Shown here: in pieces, positions 1-7,217 of the stretch
How positions within the stretch are numbered: position 1 is the stretch's first letter
How the letters are laid out: every line of letters begins with the position of its first letter
Source of the DNA: an uncultured bacterium
GTDB lineage: Bacteria; Planctomycetota; DG-23; SLPQ01
DNA: 12,714 nt
Assembly: GCA_937863625.1 (NCBI GenBank)
Contig: CALMGO010000436.1
Location: forward strand, 1 to 12,714
Reading direction: 5' to 3'
Program-made: the position numbers and the translations under genes
The notes under the pieces: generated by a model
Databases searched by the model: none
Told to the model about the DNA's origin: nothing
Seen by the model: only the letters and a program-made list of their open reading frames with translations

Positions 1-602
1 CGCTCGCCGAGTTTCTGAAATCCCTCGGCCTTCGCTGCGCCGGCGTTCACTCCTCGACCGCCGAACTCACCGACCCCGCGAGTAAGACCTACCAGTACGC
101 CCAGACCCTCGGCGCCGCCTACGTCTCCACCGGGCGGCTTCACGACGTCAACGAGAAATGGGACGGCGTCATAAAGGAAATGGCCGTCGTCGGCGACGTT
201 GCCCACTCAAAAGGCGTTACCTTCACTTATCACAACCACGACCCCGAGTTTATCCGGTTCGGCGGAAAATACGCCCTCGACATCCTCTTCGAACGCACCG
301 ACCCCGCCCTCGTCCAGGCCGAACTCGACACCTTCTGGATTAAAAAGGGCGGCGCTGACCCTATCCCCTACATCCGCAAATACAAGGGGCGCGTCCCGCA
401 GATACACTTAAAGGACATGGACGGCGCTGACGAGTCGTTTACCGAGTTGGGCGCTGGCATCATCGACATAAAGGGCGTCTACGCCCTCGCCGCCGAAATC
501 GGCGCAAAGTGGATCATCTACGAGCAGGATCGCTGGAAGACGACCGGCCTCGATAGCGCAAAGAAAAGCATCGAATACCTCAAAAAGTCCGGCCTCGTCT
601 GA
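1..602 (+). CDS. Sugar phosphate isomerase/epimerase, xylose isomerase-like TIM barrel (5' truncated by the window)
   Basis: The frame is open from base 3 and ends at TGA 600-602, giving the last 199 residues of a protein whose family is usually about 270-290 residues. Visible motifs fit the IolE/YcjR-like branch of xylose isomerase-like TIM barrels, which bind a divalent metal and isomerise, epimerise or dehydrate sugars and inositols. Numbering from the first visible residue, these are YHNHDPEF at 76-83, a QAELDTFWI strand with Asp109, QIHLKD at 133-138 with His135, ELGAGIID at 148-155 with Glu148, and YEQD at 173-176 with Glu174. These residues are the expected metal and substrate ligands of the barrel. 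No signal peptide can be judged because the start is outside the window. The exact substrate cannot be read from sequence. It converges on the beta-helix gene at 698-1984, with a strong hairpin between them. The family call is secure; the reaction is not. Confidence 0.88.
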   Translation, partial: LAEFLKSLGLRCAGVHSSTAELTDPASKTYQYAQTLGAAYVSTGRLHDVNEKWDGVIKEMAVVGDVAHSKGVTFTYHNHDPEFIRFGGKYALDILFERTDPALVQAELDTFWIKKGGADPIPYIRKYKGRVPQIHLKDMDGADESFTELGAGIIDIKGVYALAAEIGAKWIIYEQDRWKTTGLDSAKKSIEYLKKSGLV

Positions 603-645
603 CGCACAAGATTCGATTTAGAGCCTGGCTTGCTCCGGCAAATAA

Positions 646-674
646 ACAAGGGGCGCGAAACTCGCGCCCCTTGT
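646..674. terminator. Bidirectional hairpin terminator between convergent genes
   Basis: Arms 646-658 (ACAAGGGGCGCGA) and 662-674 form a perfect 13-bp stem around a 3-nt AAC loop. It lies between the stop of the sugar isomerase (602) and the stop of the beta-helix gene (698). Reading the minus strand, the stem is followed by a T-rich GTTTATTTG, as expected for a Rho-independent terminator. On the plus strand the tail (GCTATTTCTAC) is poorer in T. It probably ends the minus-strand transcript well and the plus-strand one less well. Confidence 0.75.
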
Positions 675-697
675 GCTATTTCTACTACGCCAACGCC

Positions 698-1984
698 TTA
701 CGGCCCGTCCGGCAGACCCTCAACCGTCATGCCAAACGCGCCGAGGTCGATCTTCTCGCCCGCCGTGCGCTTCAGTTCCTCTCCTGCGATGATCTTCTTG
801 CGCAGCGGCGAGAAATGTGCCGCCATCGTCGCGGCCGTGTCGCCTGCGCCGATGCACGGGCTGCCCGGCGCGAGTGAGAGATTATTCCCCGCGAAATCCA
901 CAAACCCTGCATCCTTGCCCGTGACCGTGCCCTTAAACTGCGCCGGAATGGCGCGGCAGTTGGCCCCGATGAAGTTATTTGAGCCCGAGAGTTTCTCCAG
1001 CACTCCCGGCCCGCCGACTGCGACGTCTTCGCCCTTGTCGTTCTGGACGGTGATGACGCTCCACTCAGGCACGTTTGGCCCGACGAAGATATTATTATAA
1101 AAGCGCCCCTCTTTGACCTTGCCGCCGATTCGAATCATGTGGTTCTCGCCGGACGCGAGGTTCATGACAAACGTATTATTGGCGACAGTATAGATGCCCT
1201 CCGTGCCGGGGCTTACCTTCTGGTCCGACCCGAAATTCATCTGATGATGCGGGTTGCCCGTCACGCCTGTGACGACTACGTTGCCGATAAACTCCGTATT
1301 CATCGGCCTGAGGCTCGCCGCGACCGGACACGTGTCGCTGTCTATAAGGTCGACCTCGTAGTTCCACGCGTTTTCAATCCAGTTGTAGCGGATGATGTTG
1401 TGCGGCATGCGGCTCTTGATATTCGCGCCGCCCGTCGAATCGTGGATGTAGTTAAACTGCACCGTCGCCGTCGCGCCCGGCTTCCACGACGCCAGATACA
1501 TCTGGTGCGCGTATATGCCGCCGCCGTTATGGAAAAACTCGCAGTACTCAATCGTGATGTCCCCGACATTGGGGTCGTCCGCCCCCATGATGCCGTTGTG
1601 GTTGTCGTGGAAATAACAGTTGCGTATCGTAATCCCGCCTGACACCTGAAAGATGCCACGGCTCGACGCGCCCGTGAGTTCGAGGTTCTCAATCACGTAG
1701 TTATCGCCGCGCGTCTCTATGCCGTTGCGCGCCTGGTTAAAATCGATAACAGGTTTCTTCTCCCCGACGCCGCGTATGACTATTGGGTGTTCGACCGTAC
1801 CTGAGGCGCTAAGCACCACCGAGTCGGTGATGTCGCCTGTCACCTCGACCACGTCGCCCGGCTTCAAACTGTCCGCGATGGCGCTTATCTTCGAGACCTT
1901 CTCGCCCGGACCGACCTTGTATACTTCGCCCCATGCCGTGGAAAAAACGAAAAACATCGCCAGAACCGCCGCACATAGACGCAT
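698..1984 (-). CDS. Exported right-handed parallel beta-helix repeat protein (polysaccharide lyase-like)
   Basis: The protein has 428 residues. A signal peptide covers about residues 1-19 (MRLCAAVLAMFFVFSTAWG, with an A-W-G site before Glu20), so it should act outside the cytoplasmic membrane. Residues 42-51 (PGDVVEVTGD) are the usual entry strand of pectate lyase-like helices. From about 85 to 345, short strands recur with Asn/Gly turns and aromatic stacks (YVIENLELTGA, ITIRNCYFHDN, ITIEYCEFFHN, ATVQFNYIHDS, NIIRYNWIEN), the coil pattern of this fold. Near the C-terminus APGSPCIGAGD (372-382) is a common closing motif of such proteins. The start at 1984 is preferred over in-frame starts up to 2230 because GGAGG lies 6 nt upstream and the signal peptide begins there. 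Folds of this kind include polysaccharide lyases and carbohydrate epimerases; no catalytic set is clear enough to name a substrate. Confidence 0.85.
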   Translation of the reverse strand: MRLCAAVLAMFFVFSTAWGEVYKVGPGEKVSKISAIADSLKPGDVVEVTGDITDSVVLSASGTVEHPIVIRGVGEKKPVIDFNQARNGIETRGDNYVIENLELTGASSRGIFQVSGGITIRNCYFHDNHNGIMGADDPNVGDITIEYCEFFHNGGGIYAHQMYLASWKPGATATVQFNYIHDSTGGANIKSRMPHNIIRYNWIENAWNYEVDLIDSDTCPVAASLRPMNTEFIGNVVVTGVTGNPHHQMNFGSDQKVSPGTEGIYTVANNTFVMNLASGENHMIRIGGKVKEGRFYNNIFVGPNVPEWSVITVQNDKGEDVAVGGPGVLEKLSGSNNFIGANCRAIPAQFKGTVTGKDAGFVDFAGNNLSLAPGSPCIGAGDTAATMAAHFSPLRKKIIAGEELKRTAGEKIDLGAFGMTVEGLPDGP

Positions 1985-1990
1985 GTAGCA

Positions 1991-1995
1991 CCTCC
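1991..1995 (-). promoter_or_regulatory. Shine-Dalgarno site fixing the beta-helix start
   Basis: On the minus strand GGAGG precedes ATG 1984 with a 6-nt spacer (TGCTAC). It lies inside the palindrome CCTCCCGGAGG at 1991-2001. It supports ATG 1984 over in-frame starts further upstream, whose translation shows no signal peptide at its own N-terminus. Confidence 0.8.
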
Positions 1996-2040
1996 CGGAG
2001 GTCATTTGAAGTGCATCAAAGTAAGGGCATCTCTCGTACA

Positions 2041-2068
2041 AGACTACATGGTGGGGCCGTGCGGTCAA
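2041..2068 (-). promoter_or_regulatory. Possible sigma70-like promoter for the beta-helix gene
   Basis: On the minus strand a TTGACC box (2063-2068) is followed after 16 nt by TAGTCT (2041-2046). The -35 matches five of six consensus bases and the -10 four. It lies in the 103-nt gap between rdgB and the beta-helix gene and would give a leader of about 50 nt. No terminator is visible in this gap, so read-through from the rdgB operon is also possible. Confidence 0.4.
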
Positions 2069-2087
2069 TACCCGTTTGAAATGACGC

Positions 2088-2705
2088 CTACCTGCGCGCC
2101 GCAAGAAATTCGGCGAAAAGTCTCTTAAACCGCCCAAGCGCCCTCGCTCGGTGCGAAAAGCGGTCCTTGACTTCCCCCGGCAGCTCCCCGAAAGTGGCCG
2201 AACACTGCGCCAGGTAGAAAAGAGGATCATATCCGAATCCGCCCGTTCCGCGCGGTTCGGTCGTGATGACGCCCTCGACGGAGCCTTCGCATGTAAAGAC
2301 CGACTCCTCGGGCGTGGCGAGGGCGATTACGCAGCGAAAGCGCGCCGTTCTCTCGACCGCAGGTGTGTTCGCCAGCATCTTAAGCAGGAGGCGATTATTA
2401 GCCTCGTCGTCGGCATTCTCCCCGGCAAATCGTGCGGAGTAAACGCCCGGCCGTCCGCCAAGCGCGTCGACCTCGAGCCCGCTGTCGTCGGCTATCGTGG
2501 CCAGCCCGGTCATCCGCGCAAATCCCGCCGCCTTGGCGACGGCGTTCTCCTCGAATGTCAGACCCTCTTCGGCCACGTCCGGCAGCTCGTCAAATCCCGA
2601 CAGGTCGAGCACCGTGACCGACAGGCCCGTTAGCAGGCGGCGAATCTCCGCGGCCTTCTTGCGGTTTTTTGTCCCGACGAGCAGTTCAAAAGGGCCGGGA
2701 GTCAC
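2088..2705 (-). CDS. rdgB: RdgB/HAM1 family non-canonical purine NTP pyrophosphatase (dITP/XTP diphosphatase)
   Basis: The protein has 205 residues, close to the usual size of about 200. The family hydrolyses dITP, ITP and XTP to the monophosphate and pyrophosphate in the cytoplasm, keeping deaminated purines out of DNA and RNA. Signature segments are in order: GTKNRKK at 11-17 (phosphate-binding T-x-N-x-x-K), FEENAVAKA at 51-59 with the metal-ligand glutamate, DDSGLEVDALGGRPGVYSAR at 73-92, GTGGFGYDPLF at 153-163 and SHRARAL at 184-190, the base-recognition SHR. The start is GTG at 2705; its first base overlaps the TGA stop of the upstream lipoprotein gene (4-nt GTGA overlap), which indicates translational coupling. 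It is the last gene of the compact argD-rph-lipoprotein-rdgB block. Confidence 0.95.
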   Translation of the reverse strand: MTPGPFELLVGTKNRKKAAEIRRLLTGLSVTVLDLSGFDELPDVAEEGLTFEENAVAKAAGFARMTGLATIADDSGLEVDALGGRPGVYSARFAGENADDEANNRLLLKMLANTPAVERTARFRCVIALATPEESVFTCEGSVEGVITTEPRGTGGFGYDPLFYLAQCSATFGELPGEVKDRFSHRARALGRFKRLFAEFLAARR

Positions 2706-3118
2706 GGCTTCATGTCCGATGCTTTGAGTTTGAGTTCCGCGATGTTGGTGATCTCCACATTGGCGACGGGAATCGAGTTGCCGTCGCCGAGTTTGATCGA
2801 ACCGCGCCGCTCAAAATCCTTCTTGAGCGCCTGCGCCAAACTCATCGACGACGCGCGCACCCCGACCTTGGCGGCGTAGGACCCGTCGTATACGAAAAAT
2901 GACTGATACCCCAGCAGCGCCAGTCGGTCCGCCGCGTACCTCGCGTCTGAGGCGACCTGCGACGGGGCAAATTTGCTCTCGCCCGGGACGTACTTGAACG
3001 TCGCGAGCACGACGCCGTAGCCCGGCTGCATGGTCGTAACGTTTCTGGCCTGGTAGGGGTCTTCGCCCGCGCATCCTGCCGCGAGCACCGCCGCGATGCA
3101 GAAAACGAGTGTCTTCAT
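2702..3118 (-). CDS. Small lipoprotein with a SPOR-like beta-alpha-beta-alpha pattern
   Basis: The protein has 138 residues and is not a family I can name with certainty. The N-terminus is a lipoprotein signal: Lys2, a hydrophobic run to residue 14, then AAGC with Cys16 as the lipidated residue. The -3 position is Ala instead of the commoner Leu. The mature part has a strand (YGVVLATFKY, 34-43), a helix (SQVASDARYAADRLALLGY, 53-71), a strand (SFFVYDG, 73-79) followed by KVGVRA (84-89), and a helix (SLAQALKKDFERRG, 93-106). This order, with the GY turn and the V-G-V strand, resembles SPOR domains that bind denuded peptidoglycan, but the match is by eye only. It overlaps rph by 4 nt (ATGA) upstream and rdgB by 4 nt downstream, so its expression is tied to both. 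Confidence 0.8.
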   Translation of the reverse strand: MKTLVFCIAAVLAAGCAGEDPYQARNVTTMQPGYGVVLATFKYVPGESKFAPSQVASDARYAADRLALLGYQSFFVYDGSYAAKVGVRASSMSLAQALKKDFERRGSIKLGDGNSIPVANVEITNIAELKLKASDMKP

Positions 3119-3831
3119 CTCTTCGCCGGCGCCTCCTTTTGTTTCCTTATCAGGCTCTTAATGCCGCGCGACGCCAGCGCAATCAATTTGTCGAGTTCCT
3201 CCCGGTCAAATGCCGCGCTCTCCGCCGTTCCCTGCACCTCGACAAAGCGCCCGCTCGACGTCATCACTATATTCATATCGACATCCGCCGCCGAGTCCTC
3301 CACGTACGAAAGGTCGAGAAGCGCGACTCCGTCGACAATACCTGCGCTTACCGCCGCCACGTGAGAGCGAAGTACGCGGCCCTTCACGAGGCCCTTTCGT
3401 TCAAGCTCCGCCACGCAGTCCGAGAGCGCCACGTATGCCCCGGTAATCGCCGCCGTGCGCGTGCCTCCGTCCGCGTCGAGCACGTCGCAGTCGATGCGAA
3501 TCGTCCGCTCGCCCAGCCGCGTCATGTCCGTTACCGCCCGCAGACTCCTGCCTATGAGGCGCTGTATCTCCTGCGTCCTGCCGTCCACCTGCCCCCGGTC
3601 GCGCGGCTTTCTCGTCGGCGTCGACGCCGGAATCATGCCGTACTCCGCCGTCACCCACCCGCGCCCCGAGCCCTTCAGAAACGGCGGCACCGATTCGTCG
3701 ACCGACGCCGCGCACACGATGCGCGTCTTGCCCATCTCGATGAGCACGCTCGCCGGAGTGTTCCTCAAAAACCCCCTCACGATTCGCACCGGCCGGAGCT
3801 CTCCTGCGCGTCGCTTGTCCGGACGGGCCAT
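3115..3831 (-). CDS. rph: Ribonuclease PH
   Basis: The protein has 238 residues, the normal full length. RNase PH is a phosphorolytic 3'-5' exoribonuclease that trims tRNA precursors and works as a hexameric ring. Recognised segments are RPDKRRAGELRP at 3-14, the conserved core VPPFLKGSGRGWVTAEYGM (48-66), GRTQEIQRLIGRSLRAV (84-100) with the RNA/phosphate arginine Arg85, CDVLDADGGTRTAAITGAYV (115-134) carrying the phosphate-binding GTRTA, and EDSAADVDMN (178-187) with the catalytic/metal aspartates Asp179 and Asp185. EVQGTAE (198-204) closes the core. The start ATG shares one base with the argD stop (TAATG), and the stop overlaps the lipoprotein start by 4 nt. This indicates co-transcription and coupled translation. 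Confidence 0.97.
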   Translation of the reverse strand: MARPDKRRAGELRPVRIVRGFLRNTPASVLIEMGKTRIVCAASVDESVPPFLKGSGRGWVTAEYGMIPASTPTRKPRDRGQVDGRTQEIQRLIGRSLRAVTDMTRLGERTIRIDCDVLDADGGTRTAAITGAYVALSDCVAELERKGLVKGRVLRSHVAAVSAGIVDGVALLDLSYVEDSAADVDMNIVMTSSGRFVEVQGTAESAAFDREELDKLIALASRGIKSLIRKQKEAPAKR

Positions 3832-5012
3832 TACTTCGCCTCCGCAAAGACCGAGTCGAGTATGCCGGCTGCCTTGTCTATCTCCGCCTTGGTGACCGTC
3901 ATGGCCGGCATGATGCGAAGGACCGTATCATGCGTGCAGTTGATATTGAGACCCGCCGCCAGCGCCAGCGCGACAATTTTCGCCCCCGGCATGGCCAGTT
4001 CCATTCCCAGCATCACGCCGCAGCCGCGCACTTCTTTGACGAATGAGTACTTCTTCTGCAGTGCCTCCAGTTTCCCCTTGAGATACGCGCCCATCTTGAC
4101 GGCGTTTGCCAGGAGACCTTCGGAGTCGATAGCGTCAAATACCGCCAGCGCTGCCGCGCATGCGAGCGAGTTGCCCCCGAATGTCGACGCGTGCGTGCCC
4201 GGCACGAATGCCGCCGCTATCTCCGGTTTTGCCTCGATGGCGCCTATCGCCACCCCGCCGCCGAGCGACTTGGCCATTGTCATGATGTCCGGTACCATGC
4301 CGTAGTGCTCGTAGGCGAAGTACTTCCCCGTGCGCCCCATGCCCGTCTGAACCTCGTCAAAGATAAGAAGCGCGCCGGCCTTGTCGCACAGGTCGCGAAG
4401 CGCTTTTATGTAATACTTGTCGGCGACGTTGATGCCGCCCTCGCCCTGGATGGGTTCGAGCATGACCGCCGCCGTCTCGCCGTCCACAGCCCTCTCTACG
4501 GCCGCGATGTCGTTAAAGGGAACATAGGCGAATCCCCCCGGAAGCGGCTCAAATCCCGCGTGATACTTCGGCTGCGCCGTCGCCGTGATAGCCGCGAGCG
4601 TGCGCCCGTGAAAACTGTTCTCCATCGTGACTATCTTGTAGCGCCCTGCAGGCGTGTACTTTCGCGCGAGTTTAATCGCCGCCTCGACCGCCTCCGCGCC
4701 CGAGTTGCAGAAAAAACACTTGCCGCCGAACGAATGCTCCGCCACCGCCTTGGCCAGAAGACCCTGCTCCTCGCTGTAAAAATTGTTGGGTATGTGAAGG
4801 AGCTTGCCCGCCTGTGCGCGAATGGCCGCGACCACCTTCGGATGGCAGTGCCCTATGCCGCTTACCGCCCACCCCGGGAAAAAGTCGAGATATTCCTTGC
4901 CGTCGGCGTCCCATATGCGGCTGCCTTCGCCGCGCACGATCACGACCGGCAGCCGCGTGTAGTTTGCAAATCCATACTTCTCAAAAAGCGCTATTGTCTC
5001 GGCGGTTTTCAT
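3831..5012 (-). CDS. argD: Acetylornithine aminotransferase (class III PLP aminotransferase)
   Basis: The protein has 393 residues, the family norm. ArgD transfers the amino group between glutamate and N-acetylornithine in arginine synthesis, and some members also serve lysine synthesis. Visible features are the GHCHP turn (54-58), the PLP phosphate segment NSGAEAVEAAIKLAR (103-117), SFHGRT (133-138), EPIQGEGG (186-193), FDEVQTGMGRTG (218-229) with the PLP-ring Asp219, the Schiff-base lysine Lys248 in TMAKSLGGG, and GTHASTFGGN (272-281). The frame is open to GTG 5102, but I chose ATG 5012. The first 30 residues of the longer form do not look like the family, GAGGAG lies upstream (about 12 nt, rather far), and a good promoter lies inside that stretch. 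No other arg gene is in view, so the exact substrate within class III is inferred. Confidence 0.9.
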   Translation of the reverse strand: MKTAETIALFEKYGFANYTRLPVVIVRGEGSRIWDADGKEYLDFFPGWAVSGIGHCHPKVVAAIRAQAGKLLHIPNNFYSEEQGLLAKAVAEHSFGGKCFFCNSGAEAVEAAIKLARKYTPAGRYKIVTMENSFHGRTLAAITATAQPKYHAGFEPLPGGFAYVPFNDIAAVERAVDGETAAVMLEPIQGEGGINVADKYYIKALRDLCDKAGALLIFDEVQTGMGRTGKYFAYEHYGMVPDIMTMAKSLGGGVAIGAIEAKPEIAAAFVPGTHASTFGGNSLACAAALAVFDAIDSEGLLANAVKMGAYLKGKLEALQKKYSFVKEVRGCGVMLGMELAMPGAKIVALALAAGLNINCTHDTVLRIMPAMTVTKAEIDKAAGILDSVFAEAK

Positions 5013-5063
5013 GACTTTGGCGTACTCCTCGCAAAAGGTTAGCGGCAACGTGTCTGCGAGAGA

Positions 5064-5092
5064 ATTGTAGCAACTTGTCCCCCCCGTGACAA
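5064..5092 (-). promoter_or_regulatory. Sigma70-like promoter for argD and the genes behind it
   Basis: On the minus strand TTGTCA (5087-5092) and TACAAT (5064-5069) are separated by exactly 17 nt; each box matches the consensus at five of six bases. The spacer contains a run of seven G. Transcription would start near 5057 and give a leader of about 45 nt before ATG 5012. The promoter lets argD-rph-lipoprotein-rdgB be expressed independently of dinG, and it argues against the longer GTG-start reading of argD. Confidence 0.65.
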
Positions 5093-5117
5093 AAACTTTC
5101 ACCCTCGGACTCTTTGC

Positions 5118-7073
5118 CTATTCCCGGGCGCCCGCAGTGACTATCTCGCACTTGGGAATCGAATCAAGAAATGCTCTCCCGTACCACTTGTCCACTATCC
5201 GCCTGTCGAGCACGACCACGATCCCCGTGTCGGTCTTCGTCCGGATGAGCCGCCCGAACCCCTGCTTGAACTTGAGCGCCGCCTCCGGCAGCGAGTATTC
5301 CATAAACGGGTCGCCGCCTGCGTCCCGGATCTTTTCCATCCGCGCCGCCGTGAGCGGCCTGTCCGGCACAGGAAACGGCAGCCGTGCTATGATGACGTTC
5401 GACAGCGCCTCCCCCGGCACGTCCACGCCCTGCCAGAAACTGTCCGTCCCGAATATGCACGCCGGTCGCCCCTCCTTAAACCTCGCCAGCATCGACGACC
5501 TCTGCATGTCGGCCCCTTGGCGGTAGCACGTTATCCCCGCCGCGCGAAGCTCCGGCGCAGCCATGTCAAAGACCTGCTTCAGCGTGCCGTAGCTCGTAAA
5601 GAGCACAAACGCCCGGCCCTTTGTCTCCGTAACGTATTTCACCACCGCGCGCGACGCCGCCTCGGCAAAGTTCTCATCCGCCGGCGACGGGATATCCGCC
5701 GGAATGATGAGCCTCGCCTGCCGGTAGTAGTCAAAGGGGCTCCCGAGCCTGAGCGTTTTCGCCTCGTCGAGGCCGAGCCTCCCGCGAAGGTACTCAAAAG
5801 TATCGTCCTTGCCGACGGCCAGTGTCGCCGACGTGAAAACCGCCGACTCCATCTCGCCGTACACGTATTCACGCATGTACTCGGCAATGGATACCGGCGC
5901 AGCGTTCAGAGTGATGCGCACGTTTCTGCGCCCCCCGCGTTCGACCCAGAAGACGAAGTCCTCCCCCTGGCGCGAGAGAAACCCCTCTACCGCAAACGCC
6001 ATGTCCAGGCACTTGTCCGCGTACGACGCCAGTTCCAGTTCGTCGTCTTCCGTTTCCGCCAGGGCGCGCGCGCTCCGGAGCGCCTTCCCCAGCGCCTTCA
6101 GGGGTTCGCTCAGCGTGTCGGTCACGCCCATCGCCTCTTCGACCCTGCCGTTTGACGGCCCGCGAGTGTCGAGCCAGTCGGCCACCTCGTCGAAAAAACC
6201 GTTAACGTAATTGTGCAGGTCGAGCACCGCCAGCCGCACGTTGTTGTCGCGGATGACCGTGAGAAATCCCTTCTTCGTCTTCGGGTTGTAAAGCGCGTTC
6301 AATAGATAGCGCACTGAAAAATTCGACACGTCGAGCCCGAAATGCTCGCACGCCACCGTCTCTATCGAGTGCGCCTCGTCAAAGATGACCGCCGAATACT
6401 GCGGAAGAAAACCGCCCTTCTTCTTGTGAAGCACGAGGTCCGAGAAAAAAAGACTGTGATTCGCGATTATCACCTCCGCCTCGCGAAGCTGCCGCCGCGC
6501 GCGCTGGTAAAAGCATTTCTTGAAATGCTCGCACCGCGCGCCTCTGCAGTTGCCCCTCTCTGCGCACACCTTCTCCCAGACGTCGTATGAGACGACAGGG
6601 TTGAGGTCCGAGAGGCTGCCGTCTTTTGTCTGGTACGCCCAGTCCACTATGCGGTAGAGGTCCTTGAGTTCGTCGGCCTCTTCAAAAAGCGAGCTCTCGT
6701 GCTGCGTCGCCTGATAGAGCCTTCGTATGCACAGGTAGTTCGAGCGCCCCTTGGCCAGCACCGCCCTGAACGGCACCCCCAGATGCTCGGTCAGAAACGG
6801 TATGTCCTTGCCCACCAGCTGCTCCTGGAGCGCTATGGTGTGCGTCGTGATGACTACCCGGTTAGATGTTTCCTTTGCGTAGAGAATGGCCGGCACGAGA
6901 TAGGCAAAACTCTTCCCCACACCCGTGCCCGCCTCGACCACCAGATGATGTGACGAAAAAAGGGCCTTTTCGACCGCGGAAGCCATCGATAACTGCTCAT
7001 CGCGTGTCTCATACGCGGCAAGGGCCGCCGCAATCGGGCCTTCCGCGCCGAGAAGTTTGGCCGATGTCGTCAT
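5118..7073 (-). CDS. dinG: DinG-family ATP-dependent DNA helicase (XPD-like, iron-sulphur)
   Basis: The protein has 651 residues, somewhat shorter than the roughly 716 of E. coli DinG. DinG helicases are 5'-3' superfamily 2 enzymes that unwind R-loops and repair intermediates. Walker A is EAGTGVGKS (47-55), followed by TTHTIALQEQL (76-86), KGRSNYLC (108-115) and the DEAH box (232-235). Cys115, Cys176, Cys181 and Cys187 (with Cys170 nearby) fit the four-cysteine 4Fe-4S cluster of the XPD/DinG group. The C-terminal domain has GTDSFWQGVDVPGE and the motif VI sequence QGFGRLIR (604-611). No exonuclease domain is attached. The ATG at 7073 has AAGGA seven bases upstream. It is divergent from the hydrolase gene and lies 105 nt ahead of argD, which has its own promoter. 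Confidence 0.93.
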   Translation of the reverse strand: MTTSAKLLGAEGPIAAALAAYETRDEQLSMASAVEKALFSSHHLVVEAGTGVGKSFAYLVPAILYAKETSNRVVITTHTIALQEQLVGKDIPFLTEHLGVPFRAVLAKGRSNYLCIRRLYQATQHESSLFEEADELKDLYRIVDWAYQTKDGSLSDLNPVVSYDVWEKVCAERGNCRGARCEHFKKCFYQRARRQLREAEVIIANHSLFFSDLVLHKKKGGFLPQYSAVIFDEAHSIETVACEHFGLDVSNFSVRYLLNALYNPKTKKGFLTVIRDNNVRLAVLDLHNYVNGFFDEVADWLDTRGPSNGRVEEAMGVTDTLSEPLKALGKALRSARALAETEDDELELASYADKCLDMAFAVEGFLSRQGEDFVFWVERGGRRNVRITLNAAPVSIAEYMREYVYGEMESAVFTSATLAVGKDDTFEYLRGRLGLDEAKTLRLGSPFDYYRQARLIIPADIPSPADENFAEAASRAVVKYVTETKGRAFVLFTSYGTLKQVFDMAAPELRAAGITCYRQGADMQRSSMLARFKEGRPACIFGTDSFWQGVDVPGEALSNVIIARLPFPVPDRPLTAARMEKIRDAGGDPFMEYSLPEAALKFKQGFGRLIRTKTDTGIVVVLDRRIVDKWYGRAFLDSIPKCEIVTAGARE

Positions 7074-7111
7074 TTGATGTCCTTATAGGAGTTTCCCCTC
7101 TGGAGCGCCCC

Positions 7112-7139
7112 ATTCTACACCCGCCTCCGACATCGGCAA
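7112..7139 (-). promoter_or_regulatory. Sigma70-like promoter for dinG
   Basis: On the minus strand TTGCCG (7134-7139) and TAGAAT (7112-7117) are separated by 16 nt. The -10 matches five of six consensus bases, the -35 four. The predicted leader is about 30 nt. I see no LexA-type operator in this gap, so SOS control, known for E. coli dinG, is not supported here. Confidence 0.5.
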
Positions 7140-7170
7140 GGCCGCGCCCCGGCACCCGGCGCATTCGTCC

Positions 7171-7199
7171 TTGACCTTTGTGCCGAAATGACGTAAACT
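7171..7199 (+). promoter_or_regulatory. Sigma70-like promoter for the alpha/beta hydrolase
   Basis: TTGACC (7171-7176) and TAAACT (7194-7199) are separated by 17 nt. The predicted start is about 12 nt before ATG 7218, so the leader is very short and barely contains the ribosome binding site. It is divergent from the dinG promoter; the two -35 boxes are about 30 nt apart, so a shared regulator is possible. Confidence 0.5.
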
Positions 7200-7207
7200 C
7201 GCGGGTT

Positions 7208-7211
7208 GGAG
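7208..7211 (+). promoter_or_regulatory. Shine-Dalgarno site fixing the hydrolase start
   Basis: GGAG stands 6 nt before ATG 7218 (spacer ACGTTT). The in-frame TTG at 7206 abuts this site and is therefore unlikely to be the start. Confidence 0.7.
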
Positions 7212-7217
7212 ACGTTT

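Noticed and set aside
2001..2085. Inverted pair GTCATTT / AAATGAC in the gap before the beta-helix gene
   Set aside because: Only 7 bp and 71 nt apart; expected by chance and not positioned as a hairpin.
3109..4305. A 398-codon plus-strand frame opposite rph and argD
   Set aside because: It is an antisense shadow of two well-recognised genes, rich in Arg and Ala, with no recognisable motif.
5013..5102. An N-terminal MKVFVTGG that looks like the start of an NAD-dependent epimerase
   Set aside because: It is the in-frame extension of argD; after eight residues the resemblance stops, and no Rossmann loop follows. A promoter occupies this stretch.
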